From Clavaria fumosa (taxonomy: Eukaryota; Basidiomycota; Agaricomycetes; Agaricales; Clavariaceae), in NCBI GenBank assembly GCA_951802425.1, contig OX637806.1:434001-498000 (forward strand): a stretch of DNA of 64,000 bases. Reading direction: 5' to 3'. Positions 11,609-22,778 of this stretch are shown in pieces. Each line of letters begins with the position of its first letter. Positions within the stretch are counted from its first letter, which is position 1. The position numbers were made by a program, and so were the translations under genes. The notes below the pieces were generated by a model. The model made no database searches and was not told the origin of the DNA. It saw only the letters and a program-made list of their open reading frames with translations.

Positions 11609-13072
11609 TGTGAGGACCCATCCATTTTTCCTCAACCTAACAACTCTATCACCACTCATGGACCTCCCGACGTTCCCCTACCACCTCACGAACCCCCCTA
11701 CACTCTTCCGAAACCCGCTATCAACTTCCGAACACCTCTCAGGCCTCCATCATCTCCTCACGACACTCGCGATCATACCACCATACTCGCATCACCTCCC
11801 GCCACCTCACCTTACACGTACTCACCGCCGAACCCACTATTCGATGCTCAACACGCTCTTACACGACTCCTGCAGCAGCACATGACTTGCCGCACGGCAC
11901 ACCGGTGCTACTCGCGTTACTCGCATTACCAGCGTTACTCATGTGACATACCACCCAAAGACCGCCCAAGGTCACCTGCCTCACCAGCACCGTCCACGTG
12001 ACTGCTCACCTGACCGCGCAACCTTAACGATGAAACGCGCCACCAGCAGTCAAGCTGTGTACCCTTTCAAATTATGTTCTCCCTTCTTCTTCTCAGTCGT
12101 CTATAACTGCGTTAGCCCTGGACCAAGCCCCTCTGCCCAGTCGTAGTTACACATACGCTTATTTAGTTAGGTTGCGACCCATGACCGGTCATGTCTGCGA
12201 CCTTACCTATGTTTAGTTTACCCCTCGCGATCTTAGTAGAACACGCGCACGGTCACTCTACGACTAGTTATACCCCGTACTACTATAGTCTTGTCACCTG
12301 GCACTCTCTGTACTTTCCCTTTCTCGTCATACTCCCTGCACGTACATATATATAAGGTCTCACATGTACTTATGGTACTCTAGACTTGATATTGACACAC
12401 ATTGGTTTAAGCTTGAGGCTAGTACACCCTTTGAGCTTGGAACCATTACGATTGATAGGTCTTGTCTCTCTTGGTGACCACAAGATCGCCAAGACACACT
12501 CTACTCTGTTCTAACTCACCCTCTGCACTCCTACAACTCATGCAATCTAAGTATTCTCTATTGTTCGTCTTGGTACTGATCTTGGAACCCTACAGGTTCA
12601 CCTGTCAGTTGGCAAAGTCATCGCCTTCACCGACACATTTCTCAACACCATTGCGACCACCGCGACCCTTCCAGCATTCTCTATTTCTTTCACCTTGTCT
12701 TTTTCTTTCTCTACGCTTTGTTGGTCGACCTCGCGACCTTCTCAGTGTTACCACTTTCTCCCACCTTGTCTATTCCTTTCTTCACGCTTCATCGGTCGAC
12801 TTCGCGACCCTCTCAGCATCACCCATTTCCCCCCTCCTCATCAATTTCCTCCTTTATGCTTCGTCTACCGACTTCACGACCTTCCCAACTATGTCTTCCT
12901 CCTTTATACTTGTCTTTCCTCACTCTTACATCTTCTCAGACGTCTTCGCGACCTTCCGGGACCGAGCATCCTCGACTGTGCTCAACAGTTGATTGGTCTT
13001 AGCGAGTTTCCAGCATAGGTCACCAACAAGTCGATCTCCGGCACTACTATCGAGATGGGACAGGCCCTAACA
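11609..13072 (+). mobile_element. 5' LTR of element A
   Basis: It begins TGTGAGGACCC, ends GGCCCTAACA, and is 1464 bp. A TATA-like box TATATATAA at 12347-12355 lies about 30 bp before AGACTTGATATT (12382-12393), the likely start of the transcript. Confidence 0.9.
12382..12393 (+). promoter_or_regulatory. Putative self-primer of element A
   Basis: AGACTTGATATT sits about 30 bp after the TATA-like box. It is the exact reverse complement of 13074-13085, directly behind the LTR. Tf1/sushi-type elements use the 5' end of their own RNA as primer in just this arrangement. Families D and H show the same pairing with different sequences. Confidence 0.65.
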
Positions 13073-13085
13073 TAATATCAAGTCT
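13073..13085 (+). promoter_or_regulatory. Primer binding site of element A (self-complementary)
   Basis: TAATATCAAGTCT starts at the first base after the LTR. It does not begin with TGG, as sites for a tRNA ending in CCA do, but pairs over 12 nt with 12382-12393. Confidence 0.65.
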
Positions 13086-13633
13086 TCCCCTCGCCCCACC
13101 ACTCAACACCCGGATAACACAAACCATTATGTCTTCCAGTCACACTCCTCCCCAACCAACCACTCATCACTTCCAGACACGCACAGGTAGTCGCGCGATC
13201 ACTCCAATGATCTTGGAGACTACTCGCGAGCCACCTACCACCATACAAGAATGACCCGTGTCCGTCGTTCAATCACAGCCTGAAGAATCCGCCCAAATCG
13301 CACCTAGCCACGCCTCATCCCCGCGCGAAGAAGCCGAGACCCTCGTGGAGCAGCTCGGCTACCCACGCTTCGACCGCCCCTGCCACCATACTTACCAAAC
13401 AATACAAAACCAGAACTCTTGATGAAGAATTAGCATATCTCATTGAGACGACGAATCTCTACGAGGCATTGGTACAATTAACAGATGGATTCCGAGCTAA
13501 CCCACAGAACTGACTCTACGAGAGTCAACGCCAATATCCAGGCACTACCAACCGAGGAGCCCTGTCTCCCCCCGACCTGGATACCCCCTCGCAACCTCCG
13601 AGAGTCGCCCAGCCTACAAGAGGACCCCGAGAC

Positions 13634-15085
13634 ATGGCCCCACTTTTCCAAGTCGCAGCACAATCCCTGCAGAACTTTGCCAACCCTGCCGCACCCGACG
13701 AGCGACCCGCCATTGTCTCCAGGATCCCTAGGTACACCGCCCCTCGCAGCAGCTGGCCTACGTGGACGCAGCCAGCCACTACTCCGAGTAGGGCGTTCCC
13801 TCGCGACCTTATAGGGACCGAAGCAACACTTCAACCTGCCCCTCGCCTCGAGATTCCAGTCGAGCCCTTCCGCATTCCACAACCGGAAGCGCGACCAGTA
13901 CCCCAGATGGAGACGCGACCAGCATCTCGCCCTCCGTCACAGACTGAAGCCCTGCAGGTCCCTCCGGTCCCCCCTATGCCTCCACACCCCGCCACCGTGC
14001 TTCGAGATGAGGCCCCTGGTACCCACCACCACCATTACTATTACCAGGCCCCTCCCTCCGAAGGACCATCGGCCCAAGACGCCTTCGCTCGAGAATCTAA
14101 GCTCGACACCAGACATCCCGAACCGTTCAATGGTCATGACTGATGCAAGTGGAAACCTTTCGTCACAGAATGCCTAATGACTTTCTTCGCCAAGCCCGTA
14201 ACCTTCCAAGGAGATCACGAGAGGGTTACTTTCGCCGCCTCTTACCTCACGGACACCGCGCAGAGCCACTACACCTCCCTCCTTCAATTCAATGCTGAAC
14301 ACCCGGCTCTACATTCCTGGGAAGGATTCATCTGCGAGTTTGGAGGGATGTTTGGAGTGGTCAACACACAGATTGAAGCCGACCAGAACCTTCGCTTGTT
14401 GCAGATGGGCGAAAACGAACGGTTTTCGAACCACATCATCCGTTTCGAGTCCTTTGCTTTCGAATCCAACTGGAACTCGGCCGCCTTACAATCCGAACTC
14501 TATCGCTCAATGTCCACACGCATCAAAGAGGCCATGAAAGTCATTCCGCGACCCACGACGTATCAAGAACTTCGTGATTTGGCAATGCAAATTGACCAGA
14601 GGCACTGGGAGTATGAGAGTGAGACCCGCTGAACTCAATTCCGCGCTAACCCTCCTACTCCTCGTCCCCCTGTTCAACAAGGCGGAAATCGCAATTACCA
14701 AGCGACGTCATGACCTTACCCCACCGCTGGAAATAATCCTACGATGCCCCGACCAGCCGCAGGGAACCCCATGACTTCACCACGACCCACCAATCCGCCT
14801 TGCCAGCCGAATCCGAATCCGAACTCGCCCTACGTTCCCCTTAGCGATGAGGAACGAGAACGTCGTTGTCAGGGAAATCTCTGTATGAGATGTGGAAAGC
14901 CCAGACACTACAGTGCTGCTTGCCCCGATCAACAAGTAGCCGGACGAGCTGTCTTCACGCTAGAGGAAGGAGAGGAAGAATTACAGGAAGAATACAAAGT
15001 TGAGGAAGAAGTGGAAAAAGATGTGGATGACCCGCACGAAGAGTTAAATGAGGAAGCGACTCAGGAGCTTCCGGGGAAACTCTGA
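13634..15085 (+). pseudogene. gag: Gag of element A, broken by TGA codons
   Basis: The frame runs through a Pro-rich N-terminal part, a Gag capsid domain (words FNGHD, WKPFVTECLMTFFAK, LQFNAEHPALHSWEGF, MQIDQRHWEYE) and a CCHC knuckle, CMRCGKPRHYSAAC (C-x2-C-x4-H-x4-C), ending in an acidic tail. Premature TGA codons stand at 14141, 14630 and 14711. The same frame extends upstream to about 13382 with a further TGA at 13511, so the true start is farther 5' than the ATG at 13634. All four stops are one C-to-T change from CGA. Pol follows in the -1 frame. Confidence 0.85.
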
Positions 15086-15564
15086 GTTGTGACAAACCAA
15101 CCCCCATACTTGCGTGGGCTGCGACTAGTTCCTCTTCCCCTCAGCTTCCTTGCGACTTTTCTAATACGCCCATTGCTTCCCAGTCCTCCCAATCTTTCCT
15201 CATAAAGACACAAATACCAGATTTCAGCTCGATTCCCTTAAATACTCTTGTTGATTGCGGCACATCAATGAATTTCATCGATTTCACCCTCGCGAACTCC
15301 CGTCCAAACCTCTTAATGCCACTTCCGCAACCTCTACTGCTTCAATACTTTGACGGAAGTTCCTCCAGTTCCAATATAACCCACTACGTCCATGCTAATA
15401 CGAAATTCCCCGATGATACTATCCAATCCATTAAGTTCCTCATCACTAAAACTCATCCTCTCACTCCTGTGGTTCTAGGGCTCGATTGGTTGCGAACCTG
15501 GAACCCTAGGATCAATTGGACCAACCTCACTTTTAGTTTCGGACCAGTGAACTTAGTGCAGTAG

Positions 15565-16385
15565 TTGCTATCAAATAGTTAACTAGACATAATAGCTGTG
15601 TATTTATTGACATGAAATAAATAAGCCCAAATACAGACAAATATTTATCAAATGCCTCTATATTGAAATTCAGCTTATATAAACATCAAAATATGGCCTC
15701 AAATTAAAACATTATATAAAATTGAATGAACTTCCTGAAGCTGTGGCAGCACATTGCCATGTTTATATTATCATAATTACAAGTGCTGTGCTCAAATTAA
15801 TGATTCAATTCACAAGTACTACAACTGAGTTAATTAAACCTGCTTGTAACTACTGCACTCACAAATAGTAGACTCAAGTTGTGCATAGTGTGCAGAAATT
15901 ACTGTGTAAAAGTGCACTATGGACCAAGTTAACTGGCAATATTTTATGACTGCTATTACTGTTGAATAGTATACTACATCAATCAGCAGTTGCTGGATCA
16001 AGTTAACTGGAATATTTTTACCACTGCTTTTGCTGTAGAATAGTATACTATACTAACCAGCAGCTACTGGACCAAGTTAACTGGTGTTATTTTATGACTG
16101 CTATTACTGTTGAATAGTATACTACAACAATCAGCAGCTGCTGGATCAAGTTAACTGGAAATACCCTGTAGCTGTTATTACTGTAGATTAGTATACTATG
16201 TTCACCAGCAGCTGCTGGATTAAGTTGACTTCTACTGTACTGTAATAGTATAGTCAGCATTAGCTGGACATAAGTATACTGCCTTCACAGCATTTGCTGA
16301 CATTAGTAGGATCAGCTGTAGCTGGCTTGAGTTCAAAGCATTTTGGTACATTAACTGATATTTAGTATACTAAACTAGCTGGGAC
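15565..16385. mobile_element. CpG-free AT-rich insertion in the PR-RT linker of A
   Basis: About 820 bp with no CpG sits inside a CpG-rich pol gene, between LGLDWL of the protease and the RT linker. It shifts the frame by one, matching the frame change seen on either side. It contains five tandem 74-bp units. I found neither clear terminal repeats nor a target duplication, so its class is unknown. Confidence 0.65.
15921..16290. repeat. Five 74-bp tandem repeats
   Basis: GGAYCAAGTTAACTGG begins at 15921, 15995, 16069 and 16143, with a variant at 16217, an exact 74-bp spacing. Each unit also has GAATAGTATACTA and CAGCAGYTGCTGG, the latter a short palindrome. Confidence 0.9.
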
Positions 16386-16695
16386 TATTGTTCGGACAGA
16401 CAGCCCGCTCCGCAACTATCCCTCTCACTCTTCTGGACGTGAAACCCCTGAGTAAACCTCCCCCTGACCTCACGAACTCGGCACTGAAACCCTCTAAACC
16501 CCCGTGAGTTCAATTGGTCAAGGCCACCACGCTTCGCCGCTTGGAGCAACAAGGAGAATTTATAGGTCTCCTATACTTCCAACCTGCAAACAACCCCCAC
16601 GACGACGAATTCATACTCGCGAGTTCCGCAACCACTCAACCCCCTCCGAAACCCAAAGAAACAGTCCCGCACGAGTATCACGACTTCCTGGACGT

Positions 16696-17602
16696 TGTAA
16701 GGATAATATGTGGTTTAAACATAGAAACATGACAGATACCGATTATCCGGATATTTCGGGATCCAAAGCAATCGCGTCCGATACGATCCGATAACAATCC
16801 GACACCATCCGATAACGACCGATACTTATCTGACATCGGACTCTCCGGTCTCTGACTCTCCGTGAAGATCACAGCCCGCGGGTCTCACACACCGCCCACG
16901 CCTTTCTATTTCATCACTCCAGCATGGTCAGCGCTCGACATACTCACTATTCCATTCCCATTCCTTTATTTCATATAACATGCTGTAAATTTCATATTGT
17001 GATCCCTTTCAACCATTCAATCATTTGAACGTTTCAAACCCTTTGCAGTACTTTGCCCATTGTTCCTAATACCCCTTTGCTATACCAGCCCCACTTTCCT
17101 TCAGTTTACGAATGGTCCGGACATGTGCTACTCATCAGACATTTCATTCCTCTGAGCTACTCAATTCCCTTGCGATATAACTCCTCCATATAACCCTTCA
17201 CACGACATGGCGCTGTTCCATATGTTTTCCGGACATTTCCGTACATTCCAATTTGCTGTACTTACAGAACTGTACTTGAGCACACTTCGGACCATACGGA
17301 AATCCAGCTTTTTGAACGCCCACATCGTGCTGTGATTTTTAGCAGGCTCACCTTTCGTCGTACCTATTGATCCGCTGGCCTTCGTCGTTGCTGGCCCCTC
17401 GAACCTTCGATCCAAACATCGGACTTTATCGGATCCGATACCGGATACTCCAGACAACGTATATTTTCACTCTCTAAACCTTTTGCACTCAACCTCTACA
17501 TCCTCCAAGGTTTTGTCTAGTGTACCCGTTGCGTAATAAGACCCCCTGAAGAACCCGGCTGCGAACATCTATTTGCAGCCAACACCTGTACAGCCTACTA
17601 CA
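16696..17602. mobile_element. Element E, copy 1 (907 bp, TGTA...TACA)
   Basis: It interrupts pol of A between EYHDFLDV and FSEDLAREL. It starts TGTAAGGATAAT and ends CCTACTACA. The flanks are ACGT (16692-16695) and ACAT (17603-17606), a 4-bp target duplication in which one copy has lost its CpG. A second copy at 36068 shares both ends. No coding frame is evident, so it is a solo LTR or a short non-autonomous element. Element plus duplication (911 bp) accounts exactly for the frame change in pol. Confidence 0.8.
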
Positions 17603-20600
17603 ACATCTTTTCTGAAGATCTAGCCCGGGAATTACCTCCGCACTGTGACTACGACCACCGAATTGAACTTGAGGAAGGTGAAACACCTCCTCACGGGAAG
17701 CTGTACAACATGTCAGAAGTGGAGTTAAAAACATTAAAAGATTATTTGGACAACATGTTGGACAAAGGCTTCATTTGGCCGTTGAAATCCCCCGCAGGTG
17801 CACCAGTACTCTTTGCGAAGAAGAAAGATGGAAGCCTTCGCCTCTGCGTCGACTATCGAGGTCTCAACAAGATCACCTGCAAAAATCACTACCCCATTCC
17901 TTGAATTGAGACCCTCGTCGACCAATTACGCTTGGCCAAAATCTACTCGAAGATCGACCTCCGTGTTGGGTATAACAACGTGAGGATAGCTGAAGGAGAC
18001 AAGTGGAAAACTGTGTTCCGCACTCGCTACGGCGCATTCGAATATCTTGTCATGCCGTTTGGACTCACGAACGCACCCGCGACCTTTCAGCACTTTATGA
18101 ACGATATCTTTCACGATCTGGTCGACGTCAACATAGTAGTCTACCTCGACGACATCTTAATCTATTTGGACAACCTCGAACAGCATCGCGACCACGTCCG
18201 AGAGGTCCTACGACATCTACGCAAGGCAGACTTACACGCACGACCCGAGAAGTGTGATTTCCACACCACGACGGTCGAATACCTTGGAGTTATAGTGTCC
18301 CCCGACGGAATTGCCATGGATCCTTCAAAAATACAGGCCATTCTAAGTTGGCCTGTACCCACGAAGATCCGCGACCTTCAGAGCTTTTTAGGCTTTGCTA
18401 ATTTCTATCGAAGATTCATAGATAACTATTCCGGCATTGTTATTCCACTTACGTGACTCCTCCGCAAGGATATGCCTTGGAAGTGGAGCCCACGATGCCA
18501 AGAAGTCTTCGATATCCTCAAACAAGCCTTTACCGAAGCTCCCGTCCTCCAGCACTATGACCCCGATCACCCCATTACCCTTGAATGCGATGCTTCCGAC
18601 TACGCGATAGCGGCCATTCTCTCTCAAACTGATCCTGCGACTAACGAGCTACGTCCCATCGCTTTCCACACACGTACAATGATCGCCGCAGAGCTCAACT
18701 ATGACATTTACGACAAAGAGCTCCTTGCGATACACAATGCGTTCAAGCAATGGAGAGCGTACCTCGAAGGCGCGCGATACCAAATTCAGGTCTTTTCAGA
18801 CCACAACAACCTACAATATTTCACCACCACGAAGCAACTCAGCCGCTGACAAGCCTGCTGGGCAGAGTATCTTTCCAGTTTCGATTATATTATTCATTAT
18901 CGAGCAGGAAAGTTAGGCGTGAAGCCAGATGCCCTCGCACAACGACCCGACATCTACCTGAAGAAGTCCGACCAACCCACGACTAATGCACAAAACAACA
19001 AGGTCGCGATACCGCTGGAACTACTTCGAGCAACCATTATCCTCAACGAAGAAGCCCTGATTTCGCGAATTCAACACGCCCCTCGCGACTCCTACTTCTC
19101 CAAGAAATCACACAGCGCTTCACAAGGCCACGACAAGGCGTTCTCGCTCTTGCCCGATGGCTCACTACTACTTCGTAACAGTAAAATATATGTCCCCGAT
19201 CACGACTCCCTCCGATTCGATATCTTATGCTCCAATCATGACCACAAACTACGAGGACATCCAGGTATAAGGAAGACAACCCAACTAATAAATAGGTTGT
19301 TTTTCTGGCCAGGACTCCGAAAGGACGTAACCGTCTACATCCGTGGTTGTCACACCTGCGTAAGGGCAAAACCCGTCCGACACAAACCCTATGGACTTCT
19401 CAAGCCCTTGCCCATAGGCGAGCGACCTTGGTCTTCGATTTCGATGGACCATATCGAAGCCCTCCCCCTCTCCGCGACCTTTGACTCGATTCTCGTTGTT
19501 GTCTGTCGACTTACGAAACAAGCGATTTTCATCTCTACCAATACTACCAACACCACGAGAGAATTAGCCCAGCATTTCATCACCCACGTCTTTTCAAAGC
19601 ATGGGCTACCCGCGGATATAGTGTTGGATAGAGGAAGATTATTTGTTTCTAAGTTCTGGTCTTCGTTATGCCAAGCTTTGGATATTACTTCAAATCTCTC
19701 CACAGCTTACCATCCCGAGACTGACGGACAAACAGAACGAGTCAACCAGGTTCTAGAGCAATATATCCGAATATATACGAACTACCAGCAAGACGACTGG
19801 AATTACCAACTCCTGCTCGCCGAGTTCGTATACAATAACACCCCTCATAGCGCGACTGGTGTCTCCCTGTTCTTCGTGAACAAGGGATACCACCCTAGAC
19901 TCATGATTTCTCTTGACGACGTACCTGCGCACGAAGCTCATATGGTTGCGACCGATCTCAAGATGCTTCACCAGCATCTACAAGACCAACTCAAGGTTGC
20001 AAACGAGGCCTACTCGCGCTTTGCGGACCCGAAGAGAGAAACTACGCCGGATTGGAAGGAAGGAACAAGAGTGTGGTTAGATTTGCGGAATGTGAAGACA
20101 AAGAGACCAATGAAGAAACTGGACTCGAAACGAGCCGGACCTTTCCCCATACTCGCGAAAGTTTCGACTCACGCATATTGTCTCCAGTTACCGCAATCGA
20201 TGCGAGAAATTCACGACGTTTTCCACGTTTCGTTACTCGAGAAGGTTTACGACAACGCTTTTCCCCAGTGACAACAGCAACCCCCACCCCCTATCGAGGT
20301 CGACAGCGAACAACACTATGAAGTCGCTGATATACTAGATTCTCGAAGGAGGGGTAGGAAAGTGCTCTACCTTGTACGTTGGGAAGGTTACGGACCTGAG
20401 GACGACACCTGGGAAACCATAGAATCACTTTCCGGATCGAAGGAACTCCTCGAAGATTTCCACGCGACCTACCCAGACAAGCCTCACGCAACCCGCGCAA
20501 CTCAATAATTTTTCCTCACCTTATTTTTGCCTTTCGTCTTCGTTTTCTCACTTCGAATTTCACAGTAATATATATACGCAATAAAAATACAACAAAGAAA

Positions 20601-20620
20601 AAATCTATCTACTGGTTGTG

Positions 20621-22662
20621 CTACTGGTTGTGAGCTTTTTCCTTCCCCTTTCGCGACCCTTCTACCCCATCCCCACCTTCCACACTCGCGACTTCTTCTT
20701 CCTCTCCCCCCTTATCCTCCTTTCCAACCACAGGACCCTTCAACTCCACACCCCACTGGTCCACCCTCGGGAGATCCAATAGTTCCCTCCGCACGCGACG
20801 CTGCTCCTGCTCCGCCCATTTCTCCACCCATGGTGGGAGCTCTTGAGGTGGCTTCAGCAAGAGGTCTTCATAGGCAAAGAAGACTGTTTCGAGGCCTCGT
20901 CGTCCTCGAAATCGAGCCTCGCGGAGCTCGCCGACCATCGTCGCACACCGACTGCACAATTCTAGAAACAAACCATCAGCCCATCGTCAAGAATACGAAA
21001 TCTGCGATGACTTACCTCGTTCCTGCTCCCTCGACGCCGATAACTCCCCCTCCATCTTCCCTACAGTCGTGAACAATCCTATAAAAAGGACACGAATTAG
21101 TTCATTTTATACTCACGACTGTAGGACTTACTGTGTTCCAACTCCTCCGCCTCCACAAGCCTACGCTGAAGCTCCTCCAGTTCAATCCTTTGATCTAGAT
21201 AAACAGGAGAATCAGTTAGAACGTCGCGAGGTGAAATTACGACTTACCGGCCCATTCCTTTTTCACTGTCGCGATTACCCCCTTTACTTCCTCAAATCCT
21301 TTGCGAGTCTTTCCCGTCGACGCCAACCACTCTACGGGCAAATTAGCTTATTTCACACTCACGAGAGTTGACTTACCTTCTTTCTCCTTCTTCAAATCCT
21401 TTACTTCGCGACGCGAGTCCCTTAATTTGGTCTCCTGGTCTGAGGAAACAAGGAAATTACTTTGTGACACAGTAAAACAAGTGAATACTTACCTTCCCAG
21501 TCACCCTCAAGCGCCTCGAAATCCCTCTCCACCTCCACTATCCGCACCCTCAATTTCGCGATCTCCGCATCCACCTCCTCCCTCCCTTTCCCTGCCAACA
21601 TGTGAATTCAGTAAAAACACGAAAAGCCAGGGAGCATTGGACACTTACCTTTGTCACCCCTCCGCAATGCTACCAACTCGCGCTTCGCTACCGCCAGCTC
21701 TGCATCCAACTCCGTCTCCCAATGCGACTTGTATACCCACGCAATCTTCTGCATGGGTTCCGCGACTTGCTGATGGAGCGTCGCGAGCTCCCTCTCGAGA
21801 TCGGCCCTTGGGACCAAGATCCCCGCAACCTTCCCTCCCTCCTCCACCAACTCCCTTGACGACACCGGTTTCACGACTCGCCTTTTTGTCGATGGACCGG
21901 GTGTTGGGGACCGCGACCGAGCCCTGGTTCGTTTCCCACGAGTCGGCCAGGTAGGAGTCCCCAGGACGGACAGGGTAGCATACCCTGCCCCCACTTGACT
22001 TGCGACCTTCGGAGTCGCCACCCCCAGCATTTCCGACCCTTCAGCGCACTTCAGCGCCTCGTCGACCCGCGCGTCATCCCAACCGTATTCATTTTTGACG
22101 CGCCATCGCCGAAATTCTTGGACCCAGGAACATTTGCCATGGTCCTCTGCGCACTGGCGACACTTGCCGGCAGTGCTACGCACACACTGCTGGCCCTTTG
22201 CGACACAATTGTCACAGTCCTGTGTTTTAACAATTAGAAGGGATGAGTGGAACGAGAAATACTATTACGCACCTCGCGCTCCTTCTTGTTCCACTCCTTA
22301 TTCTCCTTCACTGACCCGATTTTCTTCCAAGCTTTCAGAAATTCCGCAGGCGATGGGTCAGCCCCACCCGCGACTTCGCCCCTTATTCCGCTAGGGCCCA
22401 CAACATTTTCTTCCGCCCGACTTGGGCCCGCAACGCCACTCCTCGTTTCGCTAGAGCCTGCAACATTGCCCTTCTTCTTTTCGCGCCCCGCGGTTTCTTC
22501 GCGAAGATGCGCGCATCGCTCTTGCTCGGCCTTTTGGTGGGCCAACATCTCGGCCAGCGCCTCTTTGTCGCGGCTAGCCTCACCCCTTTCGAACTCCTTG
22601 TATTCGCGCATTTCGTGTTCGAGTTGGGTTCCAGTGCGTTTGAGGACGTTGGAGGAGACCAT
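20621..22662 (-). CDS. Antisense multi-exon Zn2Cys6-like/coiled-coil gene in element A
   Basis: It lies opposite to gag-pol, between the chromodomain and the 3' LTR. I resolve eight exons: 22273-22662, 21649-22219, 21493-21591, 21377-21439, 21248-21331, 21132-21194, 21016-21078 and 20621-20961. Introns are 45-57 bp, GT-AG, mostly 53 bp; the first is phase 0 and the others phase 1. The joined frame is 557 codons without a stop. Residues 132-160 hold six cysteines spaced C-x2-C-x6-C-x7-C-x2-C-x6-C, the fungal Zn2Cys6 pattern. A basic Arg/Ser/Lys stretch near 225-247 could be a nuclear signal, and exons 3-7 form a Glu/Lys/Leu-rich coiled coil. A DNA- or chromatin-binding regulator is an inference. 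Its ATG is 116 bp from the LTR, so the LTR may drive it. Confidence 0.75.
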
Positions 22663-22758
22663 GATGGTTGAACTTAGAGGAAAATTTCGGGTGTTGTGAC
22701 CTGATCAACAAACATCGTGCTGACTAACAGTCACATGACCTCCACTCTCGCGGGGCTC

Positions 22759-22778
22759 GAGGCTTGAGGGGGAGGTAA
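22759..22778 (+). promoter_or_regulatory. Polypurine tract of element A
   Basis: The run GAGGCTTGAGGGGGAGGTAA directly precedes the 3' LTR and would prime plus-strand synthesis. The same run stands before the 5' LTR at 11589-11608. Confidence 0.7.

Larger units (their letters stand above)
15074..20508 (+). pseudogene. pol: Pol of element A: PR-RT-RNase H-IN-chromodomain
   Basis: Protease lies at about 15200-15564 (LVDCGTSMNFID, with DCG in place of DSG, and LGLDWL). An insertion follows at 15565-16385, then the linker, then element E1 at 16696-17602. Reverse transcriptase spans about 17700-18400 with an intact [10 protein letters not shown]. RNase H covers about 18560-18850 and integrase about 19200-19900 (HDHKLRGHPG, CHTCVRAK, SMDHIEAL, LDRGRLF, ERVNQ). 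The chromodomain lies at about 20310-20440 (YEVADILDSRR, YLVRWEGYGPEDDTWE); the stop is TAA at 20506. Premature TGA codons stand at 16505, 17902, 18454, 18847 and 20269. Without the two insertions the frame is continuous. Confidence 0.9.

Noticed and set aside
16696..17602. Element E1 as an intron of pol
   Set aside because: It lacks GT-AG ends, has a 4-bp target duplication, and recurs in a non-coding LTR.
21301..21954. 217-codon plus-strand frame
   Set aside because: It is the shadow of the antisense exons of element A. It crosses their introns and has no domain, whereas the minus strand gives matched splice sites and a zinc cluster.
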